Below are positions 1 through 9,987 of a DNA stretch of 64,000 nt, piece after piece. Under the pieces are notes generated by a model. The model saw nothing but the letters and a program-made list of their open reading frames with translations, was not told where the DNA came from and did no database searches. Origin of the DNA: Henckelia pumila (lineage: Eukaryota; Streptophyta; Magnoliopsida; Lamiales; Gesneriaceae); contig NC_133123.1 in assembly GCF_033568475.1 (NCBI RefSeq), positions 152,845,753-152,909,752 on the forward strand, read 5' to 3'. Each line of letters starts with the position of its first letter. Within the stretch, counting starts at the first letter, position 1. A program made the translations under genes and the position numbers.

Positions 1-1
1 T

Positions 2-1276
2 GCTGCATGGTATGACTATGAGATATGGCAAATGGATGTGAAGACTGCATTTCTTAATGGAAACATTAAGGAAGAGATCTATATGATGCAGCCCGAGGGA
101 TTCACATCCATGGGAAGCGAGCATAATGTATGTAAGCTTCAGAGATCGATCTATGGTCTCAAACAGGCATCAAGAAGTTGGAACCAGAAATTTGATGAAA
201 CAATAAAGGACTTTGATTTCATCAAGAACCCGGAGGAACCGTGCGTGTACAAGAAAGTATTTAAGGATGCTGTGACATTCTTAGTACTTTATGTTGATGA
301 CATCTTACTCATTGGGAATGATGTAGGGATGTTGCAGTCAACAAAGATATGGTTATCAGGTAGATTCTCGATGAAGGATTTAGGTGAGGCATCCTATATT
401 CTAGGAATTCAGATCTATAAAGATAGATCTAAGAGAATGATAGGACTCACTCAAGAAACCTACATCGAGACCATATTGAAAAGGTTTTCAATGGATGGGT
501 CCAAGAGAGGACATCTACCTATGTGTCATGGAGTTTCTCTATCCAAGTCTATGTGTCCCAAGACTGATGAAAAGATAGAGAAGATGACACATGTACCATA
601 TGCGTCAGCCATAGGTAGTATCATGTATGGGATGATATCTACCAGACCGGATGTGGCCTATGCTCTGAGCGTCACGAGCAGATATCAAGCCAATCCCGGT
701 CAAATGCATTGGAAAGCCGTGAAGGATATTCTTAAGTACTTGAGAAGAACTAAGAATGTATTCATGGTTTATGGAGGAAGAGATCTGAAATTGGAAGGCT
801 ATACTGACTCTAGCTTTCAAAGTGACGTGAATGACTCAAAGTCAACCTCTGGATTTGTGTTCATGCTCAATGGTGGTGCTGTCTCTTGGAAGAGTTCCAA
901 GCAGGACACCACAGCGGATTCCACCACTGAGGCAGAATACATTGCGGCATCAGCTGCTGCTAAAGAGGCCGTTTGGATGAGGAATTTCGTCCAAGAGTTG
1001 GACGTTATTCCTGAAGCTGTTGGTCCAGTCCCGGTGTACTGTGACAACACGGGTGCCGTTGCTCAGGCAAAGGAACCAAGGTCTCATCAAAGATCCAAAC
1101 ACGTACTGAGGAAATACCACATCATCCAGGAGATCGTGGAAAGAGGAGACATCACTGTCGAGAGAGTGGCCTCTGCAGACAATATCGCTGATCCACTTAC
1201 TAAGCCCTTGCCAGGACCATTATTTGACAAACATCGCGAAGCAATGAGACTACATAGTATGACTAGTTGGCTTTAG
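2..1276 (+). CDS. Ty1/copia element A, 3' part of pol (reverse transcriptase and RNase H), cut by the window start
   Basis: This is the C-terminal part of a copia polyprotein. The frame is open from base 2, so the ATG at 32 is internal and not the true start. Counting from base 32, the reverse transcriptase active site YVDD is at residues 87-90. RNase H follows, with an aspartate in YTDSSF, a glutamate in TEAEYIA and an aspartate in YCDNTGA. The copia-type C-terminus (NIADPLTKPLP) ends in a TAG stop. There is no stop or frameshift in the 424 codons seen, whereas the matching stretch of the copy at 5400-6639 carries several. It lies directly upstream of a polypurine tract and an LTR, so it is the 3' end of an element whose 5' part is off the window. 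The lineage may be Tork/Angela-like, which I did not establish. Confidence 0.93.
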   Translation, partial: AAWYDYEIWQMDVKTAFLNGNIKEEIYMMQPEGFTSMGSEHNVCKLQRSIYGLKQASRSWNQKFDETIKDFDFIKNPEEPCVYKKVFKDAVTFLVLYVDDILLIGNDVGMLQSTKIWLSGRFSMKDLGEASYILGIQIYKDRSKRMIGLTQETYIETILKRFSMDGSKRGHLPMCHGVSLSKSMCPKTDEKIEKMTHVPYASAIGSIMYGMISTRPDVAYALSVTSRYQANPGQMHWKAVKDILKYLRRTKNVFMVYGGRDLKLEGYTDSSFQSDVNDSKSTSGFVFMLNGGAVSWKSSKQDTTADSTTEAEYIAASAAAKEAVWMRNFVQELDVIPEAVGPVPVYCDNTGAVAQAKEPRSHQRSKHVLRKYHIIQEIVERGDITVERVASADNIADPLTKPLPGPLFDKHREAMRLHSMTSWL

Positions 1277-1289
1277 AGCAAGTGGGAGA
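1276..1289 (+). other. Polypurine tract of copia element A
   Basis: A purine-rich run (GAGCAAGTGGGAGA) lies just inside the LTR that starts at 1291. The same run occurs before the second LTR at about 6645-6658. This is where plus-strand DNA synthesis is primed in LTR retrotransposons. Confidence 0.75.
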
Positions 1290-1290
1290 T

Positions 1291-3093
1291 TGAAAGAGTT
1301 GATGCCCCGTTAGCCAACTTGTGGCTAAGGGCTTTGAGAGTCTCTTTTTGTAAACAATCTTTGTTTAATATAATATACGTTATTTAAATGGAGTTCACTT
1401 TATCTTATTATTATATAATGATATACTATTGTTATTTAGATAAAGACCTTGAATATACTAAAGTAAGATGAGATAGTGAATATAAAGAGATCACTGTCAT
1501 GAAACACATCTTATGTTCACTGTATATTCTAAACAGTTCCTAGTCAATTGAGCCGTCCACAAATAAGGATAATGATCGCTCGAGATTGAGACTAGCATTT
1601 GTGATGCCGAGTACCATGTTTCATTGGTATGAAACATAGAGATGTTCGAAGCATGCAAATGGATATTTATATGATGAATGATCGAACTACCCTATTCGGA
1701 CTTTCCAAGTGGTTATCACTTATCGAGTGGATATAGTCCGCGGTTTTGGTTGTACACCATTAGTCCTTATTACTTGAAACATCATTGAGACTCTATATGC
1801 TAGTACTGTGCTTTGACTCGTTTACCGACTCTATTAGGGTCATCAGGTGTCGGGATTGGGTACAGTTACGACACATATAGGAGTCGATGCTTTGTTGTCA
1901 AGGATTCACCGCACACTTGCGAGTGTGGATATCCTATGCAATCTGAGGAGATATTAGTGTGACGAATCTTTGGCCAGAGTACATGATGTGTTTTAGGTTA
2001 CTTGGTTTCCTAGTAGCACATGCGATGTCACTATTTGATCTTCAAGATGCATTGCATAGTTATCGAATCTCGAACGACTCTCGTTGTACCAATGGTTGTT
2101 GATTCGATCGGGATATATGTATGAAGGGACCGTACTGTACGCTAACCAAAATCTACTGGTTCTTGCAGGCACTATCAGTGATACCTAGGGAATCATGGGG
2201 CGATGTTGCTAGACGCTCTTACCATGATTCGATGGACAAGTCGGAAATTGTTGTTCCGAGTCACAAGGAGTTGTGAGCCCACGACTAGCTGTATCTCTGA
2301 ACCATTGAGGGTCACACAAGTAATGGATTTCTAATCTCCGTTGAGATAATTAAATTTAAAGAGTTAAATTTAGTGGATAAAGAAGTATGACTTCTTATTT
2401 AAAAGTAGAGGGAGTAAGATTTCCAAAAATGACATATTGATGGACATTTTTGGAAACCACTGAATTCAGATTCAGAAAATTTGTCTTGACTTTAAAAGAT
2501 GCAGAAATGGTTTCTGTGCACATTGGTGAAATTGGTTTATCAATCTGAGTCACGATGAATTTTATATTAATTTCTGAACATGCGGGCTTTGCTTGTCAGA
2601 CTTGAACTTATGACTAATGGGCCCTAAGCTGTTAGCAGCCCACATTATAAATAAGTTATTGCAGTACAGAAATTGACACAACACAAGGCATAAAAATTCG
2701 AAACCCTAGAGCTCTCTCTCTAGACAATTCGGCCGCCCCCCTCCCCTACTGTGTTCGAGAATTTCAGTCTGCAAATTTCGAATTTGCAGTCTAAATTAGC
2801 AGATCAAATCTGTTATTTCTCTTCGTAGAAACTTCTGATAGACTTTCTAGTGCAGTCTATCAGAGGGATTAAACTTCTGTTCGTGGACCTGATTGAAGAA
2901 AAGTTTGTTCATCAGTTCCTGAGATATTCAAAAAGAGCAGTTTAATCTGTTGGTGTCCATAATCTCGCTTCGAGATTTTAAGGTAAAATTTTGTTTAAAT
3001 TTTATGTTATCAATTTTAATCATAGGAATTTGATACCCATGATATGGAATCGTTCCATATAAAATTTTAAAACTTCCGCTGCACCGGGTATCA
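1291..3093 (+). repeat. LTR 1 of the copia array (3' LTR of element A, shared with element B)
   Basis: This 1,803-bp LTR begins TGAAAGAG right after the polypurine tract and ends GGTATCA, so it has TG...CA ends. A second copy with the same ends lies at 6660-8517. About the first 1.25 kb of the two copies is nearly identical, but the last 0.55 kb is clearly more divergent, with different U3/R sequence around the TATA box. No primer-binding site follows the LTR. The sequence runs straight into the middle of gag at 3094, so the leader and 5' gag of element B are deleted. The LTR is therefore physically shared by two partial elements. Confidence 0.88.
2646..2653 (+). promoter_or_regulatory. TATA box of LTR 1
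   Basis: TATAAATA lies about 1.35 kb into the LTR and is followed by an AAACCCTA-type motif and a CT-rich stretch. This is the expected place for the U3/R boundary of the retrotransposon promoter. Confidence 0.55.
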
Positions 3094-6000
3094 CTTTCTT
3101 TTTTGATCCGGAGAACGACCGTGAGCATGGGGTACACATGATTGGGCTCATTGAAAAGTTGGTAACACTCGATTTGACATTGGAGCATGAGCTAAACGCG
3201 GACTTGTTGCTTCTTTTCCTTCCTTCGTCGTTTGACGGATTTGTGGTGAACTTCAATATGAACAAGATAGAGGCCACCCTTGAAGAGATGGTCAATATGC
3301 TTGTGTCTTATGAGACCACATTAAAGAAGGATAAACCGGTACTCTTGGTTGGCTCCTCTTCTTACTCCAAGAAGAGGACAAGTGGAAAGGGTAAGAAACG
3401 TTCTGCCCCACCCAAGAAAATTTTACCACAAAAGAAGGCCAAGACAAAAGCTTCAAACGTGAACATATCTGGAGATGTTTGCCATCACTGCAAGAAACCC
3501 GGTCATTGGAAACGTAACTGCAAGGAATACCTCGAGCAGTTGCGAACTGCAAAGGGTATGTTTTACATTAAAATAAATGTTTCACTTAATACTACTTCTT
3601 GGGTATTGGATACCGGATGTGGATCTTACATTTGCAATGATTTGCAGGTGATGACAAGAAGTCGTAAGCTTAGGATGGGTGAAACCCAGCTGAGGCTCGG
3701 AAATGGTTCCAGAGTTGAAGCCAAAGCAGTGGGAGACGTTTATTTAGTTTTGCAGAACAATTTTAAGTTAATTTTGAGAGATGTTTTATTTGTGTCAGAT
3801 TTAGTTAAAAACATTATTTCTGTTTCTATGCTTGATAGAGATGGTTTTTCTTGTAATTTTGTAAATGGGATTTGCAATATTTACAAGAATGAATGTTTGA
3901 TTGGAAATGGACAACTTGAAAATGATCTATATAACTTAAAATTAAAAGACGTTCCAATTAATTATGTTGATAAACCGGTAACAACAAATAAAAGGAAAAA
4001 TGATAGTCAAAACCCGGCAAACCTTTGGCATGCTAGGCTAGGTCATATTTCCTCAAGGAGGATGAACAAGCTAGTGGGAGATGGCATGTTTGATATGTCT
4101 GATATTAACTCTCTACCTACTTGTGAGTCCTGCCTAAAAGGAAAAATGACTAAATCTCCTTTCAAAAGAAAGCCTGAGCGTAGTCAAAATCTGTTGGATT
4201 TGATCCATACAGATGTTTGCGGACCATTTAGTATCGGTACTAAATTTGGTCACACCTACTTCATGACCTTTACTGATGATTATTCGAGTTATGGGTATTT
4301 ATATTTAATGAAATATAAGTCTGAATCATTTGAAAAGTTCAAAGAATTCAAGGCTGAAGTAGAAAACAAACAAGGTAGTAGTATTAAAGCACTTCGATCG
4401 GATCGAGGTGGAGAATACTTAAGTACCGAGTTTTTGAGCTATCTGAAAGAGAATGGGATTCTCTCTCAGTGGACTCCTCCTATGACACCTCAACTAAATG
4501 GTGTCTCGGAGCGTCGCAATCGAACTTTGTTGGACATGGTTCGATCTATGATGAGCTTCACTGAGCTCCCACCTTCGTTTTGGGGCTATGCGCTTGAAAC
4601 GGCGGTATTGTTGTTGAACAATGTCCACACTAAAGCAGTAGATAAAACTCCATACGAGTTATGGAATGGCAAAGCTCCTAAGTATTCATACTTAAGGATT
4701 TGGGGATGTCCTGCTTACGTGAAGCAGACAGTGGGAGATAAGTTGGATAGTCGATCCACCTTATGTTATTTTGTAGGATATCCGAAGAATTCAATCGGAT
4801 ATTATTTCTATCATCCTACTGAAACAAAAGTGTTTGTTTCAAGGAATGCCACCTTCATGGAGAAGGAGTTCTTATTAGATAAGAAAGGCAAGATGATGGA
4901 ACTCGAAAAAATTCGAGAAGAATCCGAGATACAAAATAACGATCCTACACCTCAGGAACCATTGATTGACACGCCTATATCTAGGAGATCCGAGAGGACT
5001 TCTAGACCTCCTATTCGATATGGTCTTCTTCTTGAAGGGGATCAAAGTGAACCCGACATTGGATGTGATCCAAGAAACTTCAAGGAAGCAATTTTCTGAT
5101 GCGGATTCTAATTTATGGCTTGAAGCTATGCGGTCGGAAATAGACTCGATGCATACAAATCAAGTTTGGTATTTAGTAGATCCTCCCGATGGAATTGTTC
5201 CAATAGGGTGTAAATGGATCTACAAGAGAAAACTTGGGCCTGATGGTAAGGTACTTACCTACAAGGCATGATTGGTAGCAAAAGGTTATACTCAAAGACA
5301 AGGAGTTGACTATGATGAAACTTTTTCACCAGTCGCAATGTTCAAGTCCATAAGAATCCTTATTGCCATAGCAGCATGGTATGACTATGAGATATGGTAA
5401 ATGGATGTGAAGACTTCATTTCTTAATGGAAACATTAAGAAAGAAATCTATATGATGCAGCCCGAGGGATTCACATCCATGGGAAGCGAGCATAATGTAT
5501 GTAAGCTTCAGAGATCGATCTATGGTCTCAAACAGGCATCAAGAAGTTGGAACCAGAAATTTGATGAAACAATAAAGGACTTTGGTTTCATCTAAAACCC
5601 GGAGGAACCATGCGTGTACAAGAAAGTAGTTAAGGATGCTGTGACGTTCTTAGTACTTTATGTTGATGACATCCTACTCATTGGGAATGACGTAGGGATG
5701 TTGCAGTCAACAAAGATATGATTATCAGGTAGATTCTCTATGAAGGATTTGGGTGAGGTATCCTATATTCTAGGGATATAGATCTATAGAGATAGATATA
5801 AGAGAATGATAGGACTCACTCAAGCAACCTACATCGATACCATATTGAAAAGGTTTTCTATGGATGAGTCCAAGAGAGGACATCTACCTATGTGTCATGG
5901 AGTTTCTCTATCCAAGTCTATGTGTCCCAAGACTGACGAAGAGATAGAGAAAATGACACACATACCATATGCGTCAGCCATAGGTAGTATTATGTATGAG

Positions 6001-6639
6001 ATGATATGAACTAGACCGGATGTAGCCTTTACTCTGAGTGTCACGAGCAGATATCAAGCCAACCCCGGTCAAATGCATTGGAAAGCCGTGAAGGATATTC
6101 TTAAGTACTTGAGAAGGACTAAGAATATGTTCATGGTTTATGGAGGAAGAGAATTGAAATTGGAAGGCTATACCGACTCTAGCTTCCAAAGCGACGTAGA
6201 TGACTCGAAGTCAACCTCTGGATTTGTATTCATGCTCAATGGCGGTGTTGTCTCTTGCAAGAGTTCCAAGCAAGACACCACAGCGGATTCCACCACTGAG
6301 GCAGAATACATTGCAGCATCAGCTGCTGCTAAAGAGGCCATTTGGATGAGGAATTTCGTCCAAGAGTTGGGCGTAATTCCTGAAGCTGTTGGTCCAGTTT
6401 CGGTGTACTACGACAACACTGGTGCCGTTGCTCAGGCAAAGGAACCAAGGTCTCATCAAAGATCCAAACACGTACTGAGGAAATACCACATCATCCGGGA
6501 GATTGTGGAAAGAGGAGACATCACTGTCGAGAGAGTAGCCTCTACAGACAATATCGCTGATCTACTTACTAAGCCCTTGCCAGGACCATTGTTTGACAAA
6601 CATCGCGAAGCAATGGGATTGCGTAGTGTGACTAGTTAG
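3094..6639 (+). pseudogene. Ty1/copia element B, gag-pol, 5'-truncated and broken
   Basis: The largest open piece is 3138-5099 (653 aa). In order it carries the C-terminal half of gag (UBN2-like), a CCHC zinc knuckle starting CHHCKKPGHW, protease with WVLDTGCGS (DTG active site), the gag-pre-integrase motif (LWHARLGH, CESCLKGK), and integrase with HTD, SDRGGEY and a later glutamate (ERRNRT). Reverse transcriptase and RNase H follow in pieces up to 6639. The frame shifts near 5099. Stops break the rest at 5269-5271, 5398-5400, 5593-5595, about 5718-5720, about 5779-5781, 6007-6009 and 6637-6639. Compared with element A, most of these are CAA/CAG to TAA/TAG or TGG to TGA/TAG changes, the pattern of methyl-cytosine decay. 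The start of gag and the primer-binding site are missing at the junction with LTR 1. It cannot make a working polyprotein. Confidence 0.93.
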
Positions 6640-6659
6640 CTTTAGGGCAAGTGGGAGAT

Positions 6660-8517
6660 TGAAAGAGTGGGTGCCCGGTTAGCCAACTTGTGGCTAAGGG
6701 CTTTTATGACTCTATGTATAAACAATCTTTGTTTAATATAATTTACATTCATTAATGAAATTTTCTTTATCTTTCTTCATATTGTTATATTGTGATATAC
6801 TATTGATGTTTTGATAAAGACCTTGAATATACTATAGTGTAAGTAAGATGAGATAGTGAATAAAGAGAGATCACTATTATAAAACACATCTTATAGTCAC
6901 TGTATATTCTAAACAGTTCCTAGTCAATTGAGCCGTCCGCTAATAAGGATAAGGATCGCTCGAGATTGAGACTAGCATTTGTGATGCCAAGTACCACGTT
7001 TCATTGGTAATGGACATGAAGATGTTCAAAGCATGCAAATGGATATTCATATGATGAATGATCGAACTACCATATTTGGACTTTCCAAGTGGTTATCACT
7101 TATCGAGTGGATAAAGTCCGCGGTTTTGGTTGTACACCATTAGTCCTTACTACTTGAAACATCATTGAGACTCTATATGCTAGTACTGTACTTTGACTCA
7201 TTTACCGACTCTATTGGGGTCATCAGGTGTTGGGATTGGGTACAGTTACGACACATATAGGAGTCGATGCTTTGTTGTCAAGGATTCACAACATACTTGC
7301 GAGTGTGGATATCCTATGCGATCTGAGGAGATATTAGTGTGACGAATCTCTGGCCAGAGTACATGATGTATTTTAGGTTACTCGGTTTTTCTAGTAACAC
7401 ATGCGATGTCACTATTTGATCTCCAAGATGTAATGCATAGTTATCGAATCTCGAACGACTCTCGATGCACCAATGGTTGTTGATTCGATCGGGATATATG
7501 GATGAAGGGACCGTACTGTACGCTAATCAAAATCTACTGGTTCTTGCAGGCACTATCAGTGATACCTAGGGAATCATGGGGCGATGTTGCTAGACGCTCT
7601 TACCATGATTCGTTGGGCAAGTCGGAAATTGTTGTTCCAAGTCATAAGGAGTTGTGAGCCCACGGCTAGCTGTATCCCTGAACCATTGAGGGTCACACAA
7701 GTAATGGATTACTAAACCCCGTTGAGATAATTAAATTTAAAGAGTTAAATTTAATGAAAGAGAAGTTGGACTTCTTAACTAAAAGGGAGTGGAATTTCCT
7801 AAAATGACATAGGGATGAGCATTTTTGGAAATCACTGAATTCGGACTCAGAAAAATTATCTTGACTATAAAAGGTGCAGAAATGGTTTCTGTACACATTG
7901 GTGAAATCGGTTATCAATCGGAGTCATGATGAATTTTATATTAATTTCTATAACAACAGGCTTGGCTTGTTGGGCTTGAGTTATGGATTGTGTGCCCTAA
8001 AGAGTTAGAGTCCTAATATAATCATAACTTAATCTAGTCTAGAAATTATCTATAAATACATGTGTAGTGTTCGAAAATCATAAGAATTCCTCTCTTGCAA
8101 TTTTCGAAATCACACATATATTTTCAAGGGGAATTTTCAAAAATTCCTCTGTCCCTTTAGAGAAAATTCGGTCTGTGATTTTTGTGAAAAATTACATTCC
8201 GAATTAACAGATCAAATCTTTCTCTTCGATAAACATCTGATTGATTTCTAGTGCAATCAATCAGAGGGTTTCTGTTTTCTGTTCGTGGACCTGATTCCGG
8301 AGATTGATCGTGAAGCCATCGGTTCCCGGGATATACAAGAAGAGCAGATTAAATTCTGTTGGTGTCCATAATCAAGCCGTTGCTTGAATAGGTAAAAATT
8401 TAATTGTGATTTTATTTTTACTTGCATAATTTAATCGTAAAGTTTTGATACCCATGATATGGAATCGTTCCATATCGAAAAATAAAAATTTTTAAACTTC
8501 CGCTGCACCAGGTATCA
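6660..8517 (+). repeat. LTR 2 of the copia array (3' LTR of element B)
   Basis: This 1,858-bp LTR begins TGAAAGAG after the polypurine run GGGCAAGTGGGAGA and ends GGTATCA. It is the outer right end of the array. The next bases (ATTCT, 8518-8522) would be one half of the target-site duplication, and the other half would be off the window to the left. Its promoter part (about 7960-8330) differs strongly from LTR 1, so the two are not simple twins of one insertion. Confidence 0.88.
8051..8058 (+). promoter_or_regulatory. TATA box of LTR 2
   Basis: TATAAATA lies in the part of the LTR that does not match LTR 1, at about the corresponding distance from the LTR end. It is the likely U3/R promoter. 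Confidence 0.5.
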
Positions 8518-8648
8518 ATTCTTAATTGATTTGAACACGTTTTTCCAACATGACGTGGCTTTCAGAGGAATTTGAAATTCAAATCTAATAGTATAGTAAG
8601 GCGGGAGATAGTACACGTATTTTCCTCTAAACACGCTACAGATAAACC

Positions 8649-8657
8649 TATAAAAAA
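8649..8657 (+). promoter_or_regulatory. TATA box of the first small plus-strand unit
   Basis: CCTATAAAAAAG lies about 40 bp upstream of the ATG at 8689. A TGACG motif (ATGACGTGGC) lies about 100 bp upstream of the TATA box. Transcription starting 25-32 bp below the TATA box would begin at or after 8674, which favours the ATG at 8689 as the first usable start. Confidence 0.5.
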
Positions 8658-8688
8658 GAAGTAAAGCTGTTATATGATAGCAAAAAAA

Positions 8689-9123
8689 ATGAGTGATAAT
8701 ATTCCCTTGTTTGGTTTTGGTCAAAGTCCGTATGTGGCATGTGAAGCATGTCGTGACAAATATTTTGAAGCTGAGAAGAGGAAGATTGAAGAACGTGTTT
8801 TTGAAAAAGTAATGAAGGTCTGGCTAAAAATTGAAGAGCTCTATATGTATCATCATGCTCAATTTCCTCCGAGAAAATTTGAGGATGCTAAGGAGATAAC
8901 TCAAAGGGCAATGTACTACATGATAGCACTGGATACTTTTACACCCATAGATATTTTTAAGGATAAAAATATTCTCTATATGATTCTTAGTAAAGAGTAC
9001 ATCACATTGGTTCGCATTGCAACTGATGAGCTAACTGATCCTACTGTTGTTCCTCTTCGAGCATGGGTGACAAGCTGGAGTTATGAAGTTTTTCTTAAGA
9101 TGAGGGAGATAAAAAGTGTATGA
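8689..9123 (+). CDS. Unknown protein of about 144 residues, antisense to the SIRE-lineage element
   Basis: I do not recognise this protein. The open frame has an in-frame ATG at 8674 and a better placed one at 8689 (protein start MSDNIPLFGFG), given the TATA box at 8649. Its composition looks like a real protein. It has an early Cys pair (VACEACRDKYF), a charged and probably helical stretch of about 25 residues (AEKRKIEERVFEKVMKVW), then alternating hydrophobic and charged segments. I see no signal peptide or membrane segment. It is followed by AATAAA at 9151 and by a second TATA-ORF-AATAAA unit on the same strand. It sits between copia LTR 2 and the 3' end of the minus-strand SIRE pol, where other LTR retrotransposons sometimes carry an extra antisense gene. 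Alternatives are a captured host fragment or an old viral insertion. A function cannot be given. Confidence 0.55.
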   Translation: MSDNIPLFGFGQSPYVACEACRDKYFEAEKRKIEERVFEKVMKVWLKIEELYMYHHAQFPPRKFEDAKEITQRAMYYMIALDTFTPIDIFKDKNILYMILSKEYITLVRIATDELTDPTVVPLRAWVTSWSYEVFLKMREIKSV

Positions 9124-9150
9124 TTGTAACCTTTTTTATTCTGAAGTTTT

Positions 9151-9156
9151 AATAAA
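9151..9156 (+). terminator. Polyadenylation signal AATAAA of the first small unit
   Basis: AATAAA lies 28 bp after the stop codon of the 8689-9123 frame, a compact arrangement. Confidence 0.4.
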
Positions 9157-9190
9157 ATAGTTAATTTAACTAGACTAAATTTGTTCATTC

Positions 9191-9251
9191 ACTGATTGTT
9201 CCTAAACTGATATGGTGTATAAACTGATTTTTCCTAAACTGATATTGTGTA
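9191..9251 (+). repeat. Two 29-bp direct repeats upstream of the second small unit
   Basis: Copies at 9191-9219 and 9223-9251 differ at two bases and share the core CCTAAACTGATAT. They lie 120-180 bp upstream of the TATA box at 9373, a typical enhancer position. The word TAAACTGA also recurs in the SIRE LTR at 25425-26506. Confidence 0.8.
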
Positions 9252-9372
9252 ATATAGTTAACTAAGTGAAGGTAAACTGAACTACTAAAGGGCACGAGAA
9301 ACTATGTAAGAGACTTTTTATATTCTGAATATAATAAATGCGAGAGACTCTTCGATATTCGGACTATCAGTC

Positions 9373-9379
9373 TATATAA
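9373..9379 (+). promoter_or_regulatory. TATA box of the second small plus-strand unit
   Basis: TCTATATAAG lies 55 bp upstream of the ATG at 9428 and is preceded by the pair of direct repeats. Spacing fits a short leader of about 20-30 bases. Confidence 0.55.
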
Positions 9380-9427
9380 GACAGAAAAATAGTGAAGTGC
9401 AAATAAACATAAATTTAAGCAAAAGAA

Positions 9428-9616
9428 ATGGATAGTTGGAGGGTTGCTCATGAGAGTTTTGTCGAGGAGAAAGTTGCTCGTCTTCGAGCAAAGATGATTC
9501 GGATGCAGTTTAGAGGTCCCAGTGCACTTGATCCTGAGGAGCTGCGACGTCTGGAGAAATACAAACAAGTGCTTGGAATCAACAATACTGCGTATGTTCT
9601 TGGTCGTGACTCGTGA
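9428..9616 (+). CDS. Unknown protein of 62 residues, possibly longer before an in-frame TGA
   Basis: I do not recognise this protein. The N-terminal 62 residues are charged and probably helical (EEKVARLRAKMIRM, then LDPEELRRLEKYK). The frame stops at TGA 9614-9616, but in the same frame it stays open to 9820. The first part of that extension is rich in Gly, Pro, Ser and Arg and looks like a disordered tail. This suggests either that a codon such as CGA has decayed to TGA, or that the short form is real and the tail is chance. An AATAAA lies at 9769-9774. It shares strand, layout and neighbourhood with the unit at 8689-9123. Confidence 0.45.
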   Translation: MDSWRVAHESFVEEKVARLRAKMIRMQFRGPSALDPEELRRLEKYKQVLGINNTAYVLGRDS

Positions 9617-9768
9617 GGGCATACAACTCCTGCTCTTGAAGAAGGAGTTAAGGGTGGTAACCCTTCTCCATGGTCTGGAAGAAGTGGAAGATGGCCCTTT
9701 GGAGGAGCATCTTTGCCTTCTGAAAATGGCTGTGGAGATAGAAATAGATATTGTAAAAGGAGTTTATT

Positions 9769-9774
9769 AATAAA
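9769..9774 (+). terminator. Polyadenylation signal AATAAA of the second small unit
   Basis: AATAAA closes the second unit just after the Gly/Ser-rich read-through stretch, which would place that stretch inside the transcript. Confidence 0.35.
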
Positions 9775-9987
9775 GTACATTTTTATTTTGAATGTGTTGT
9801 TTATAATTTATTTTGTTTGATGTGAGTCTTTATTATAACCTGCAAAAGAAATTCCCCTTTAAAATATGCGTAAAAAAGAATGATCAACAATTAAAATAAC
9901 ACCAAAGAGTTAGTTTAAAGACCCTGCGGAGAATTTAGTTTAGATCATACTAAACTGTGTAGACAAGTTGCAATGGATAAACTAATT

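Noticed and set aside
8518..9987. A viral origin for the two small plus-strand units
   Set aside because: The compact TATA-ORF-AATAAA layout and direct repeats are reminiscent of small DNA viruses, but neither protein matches a viral family I can recognise, and the position fits an extra gene of the SIRE element. Left open, not called.
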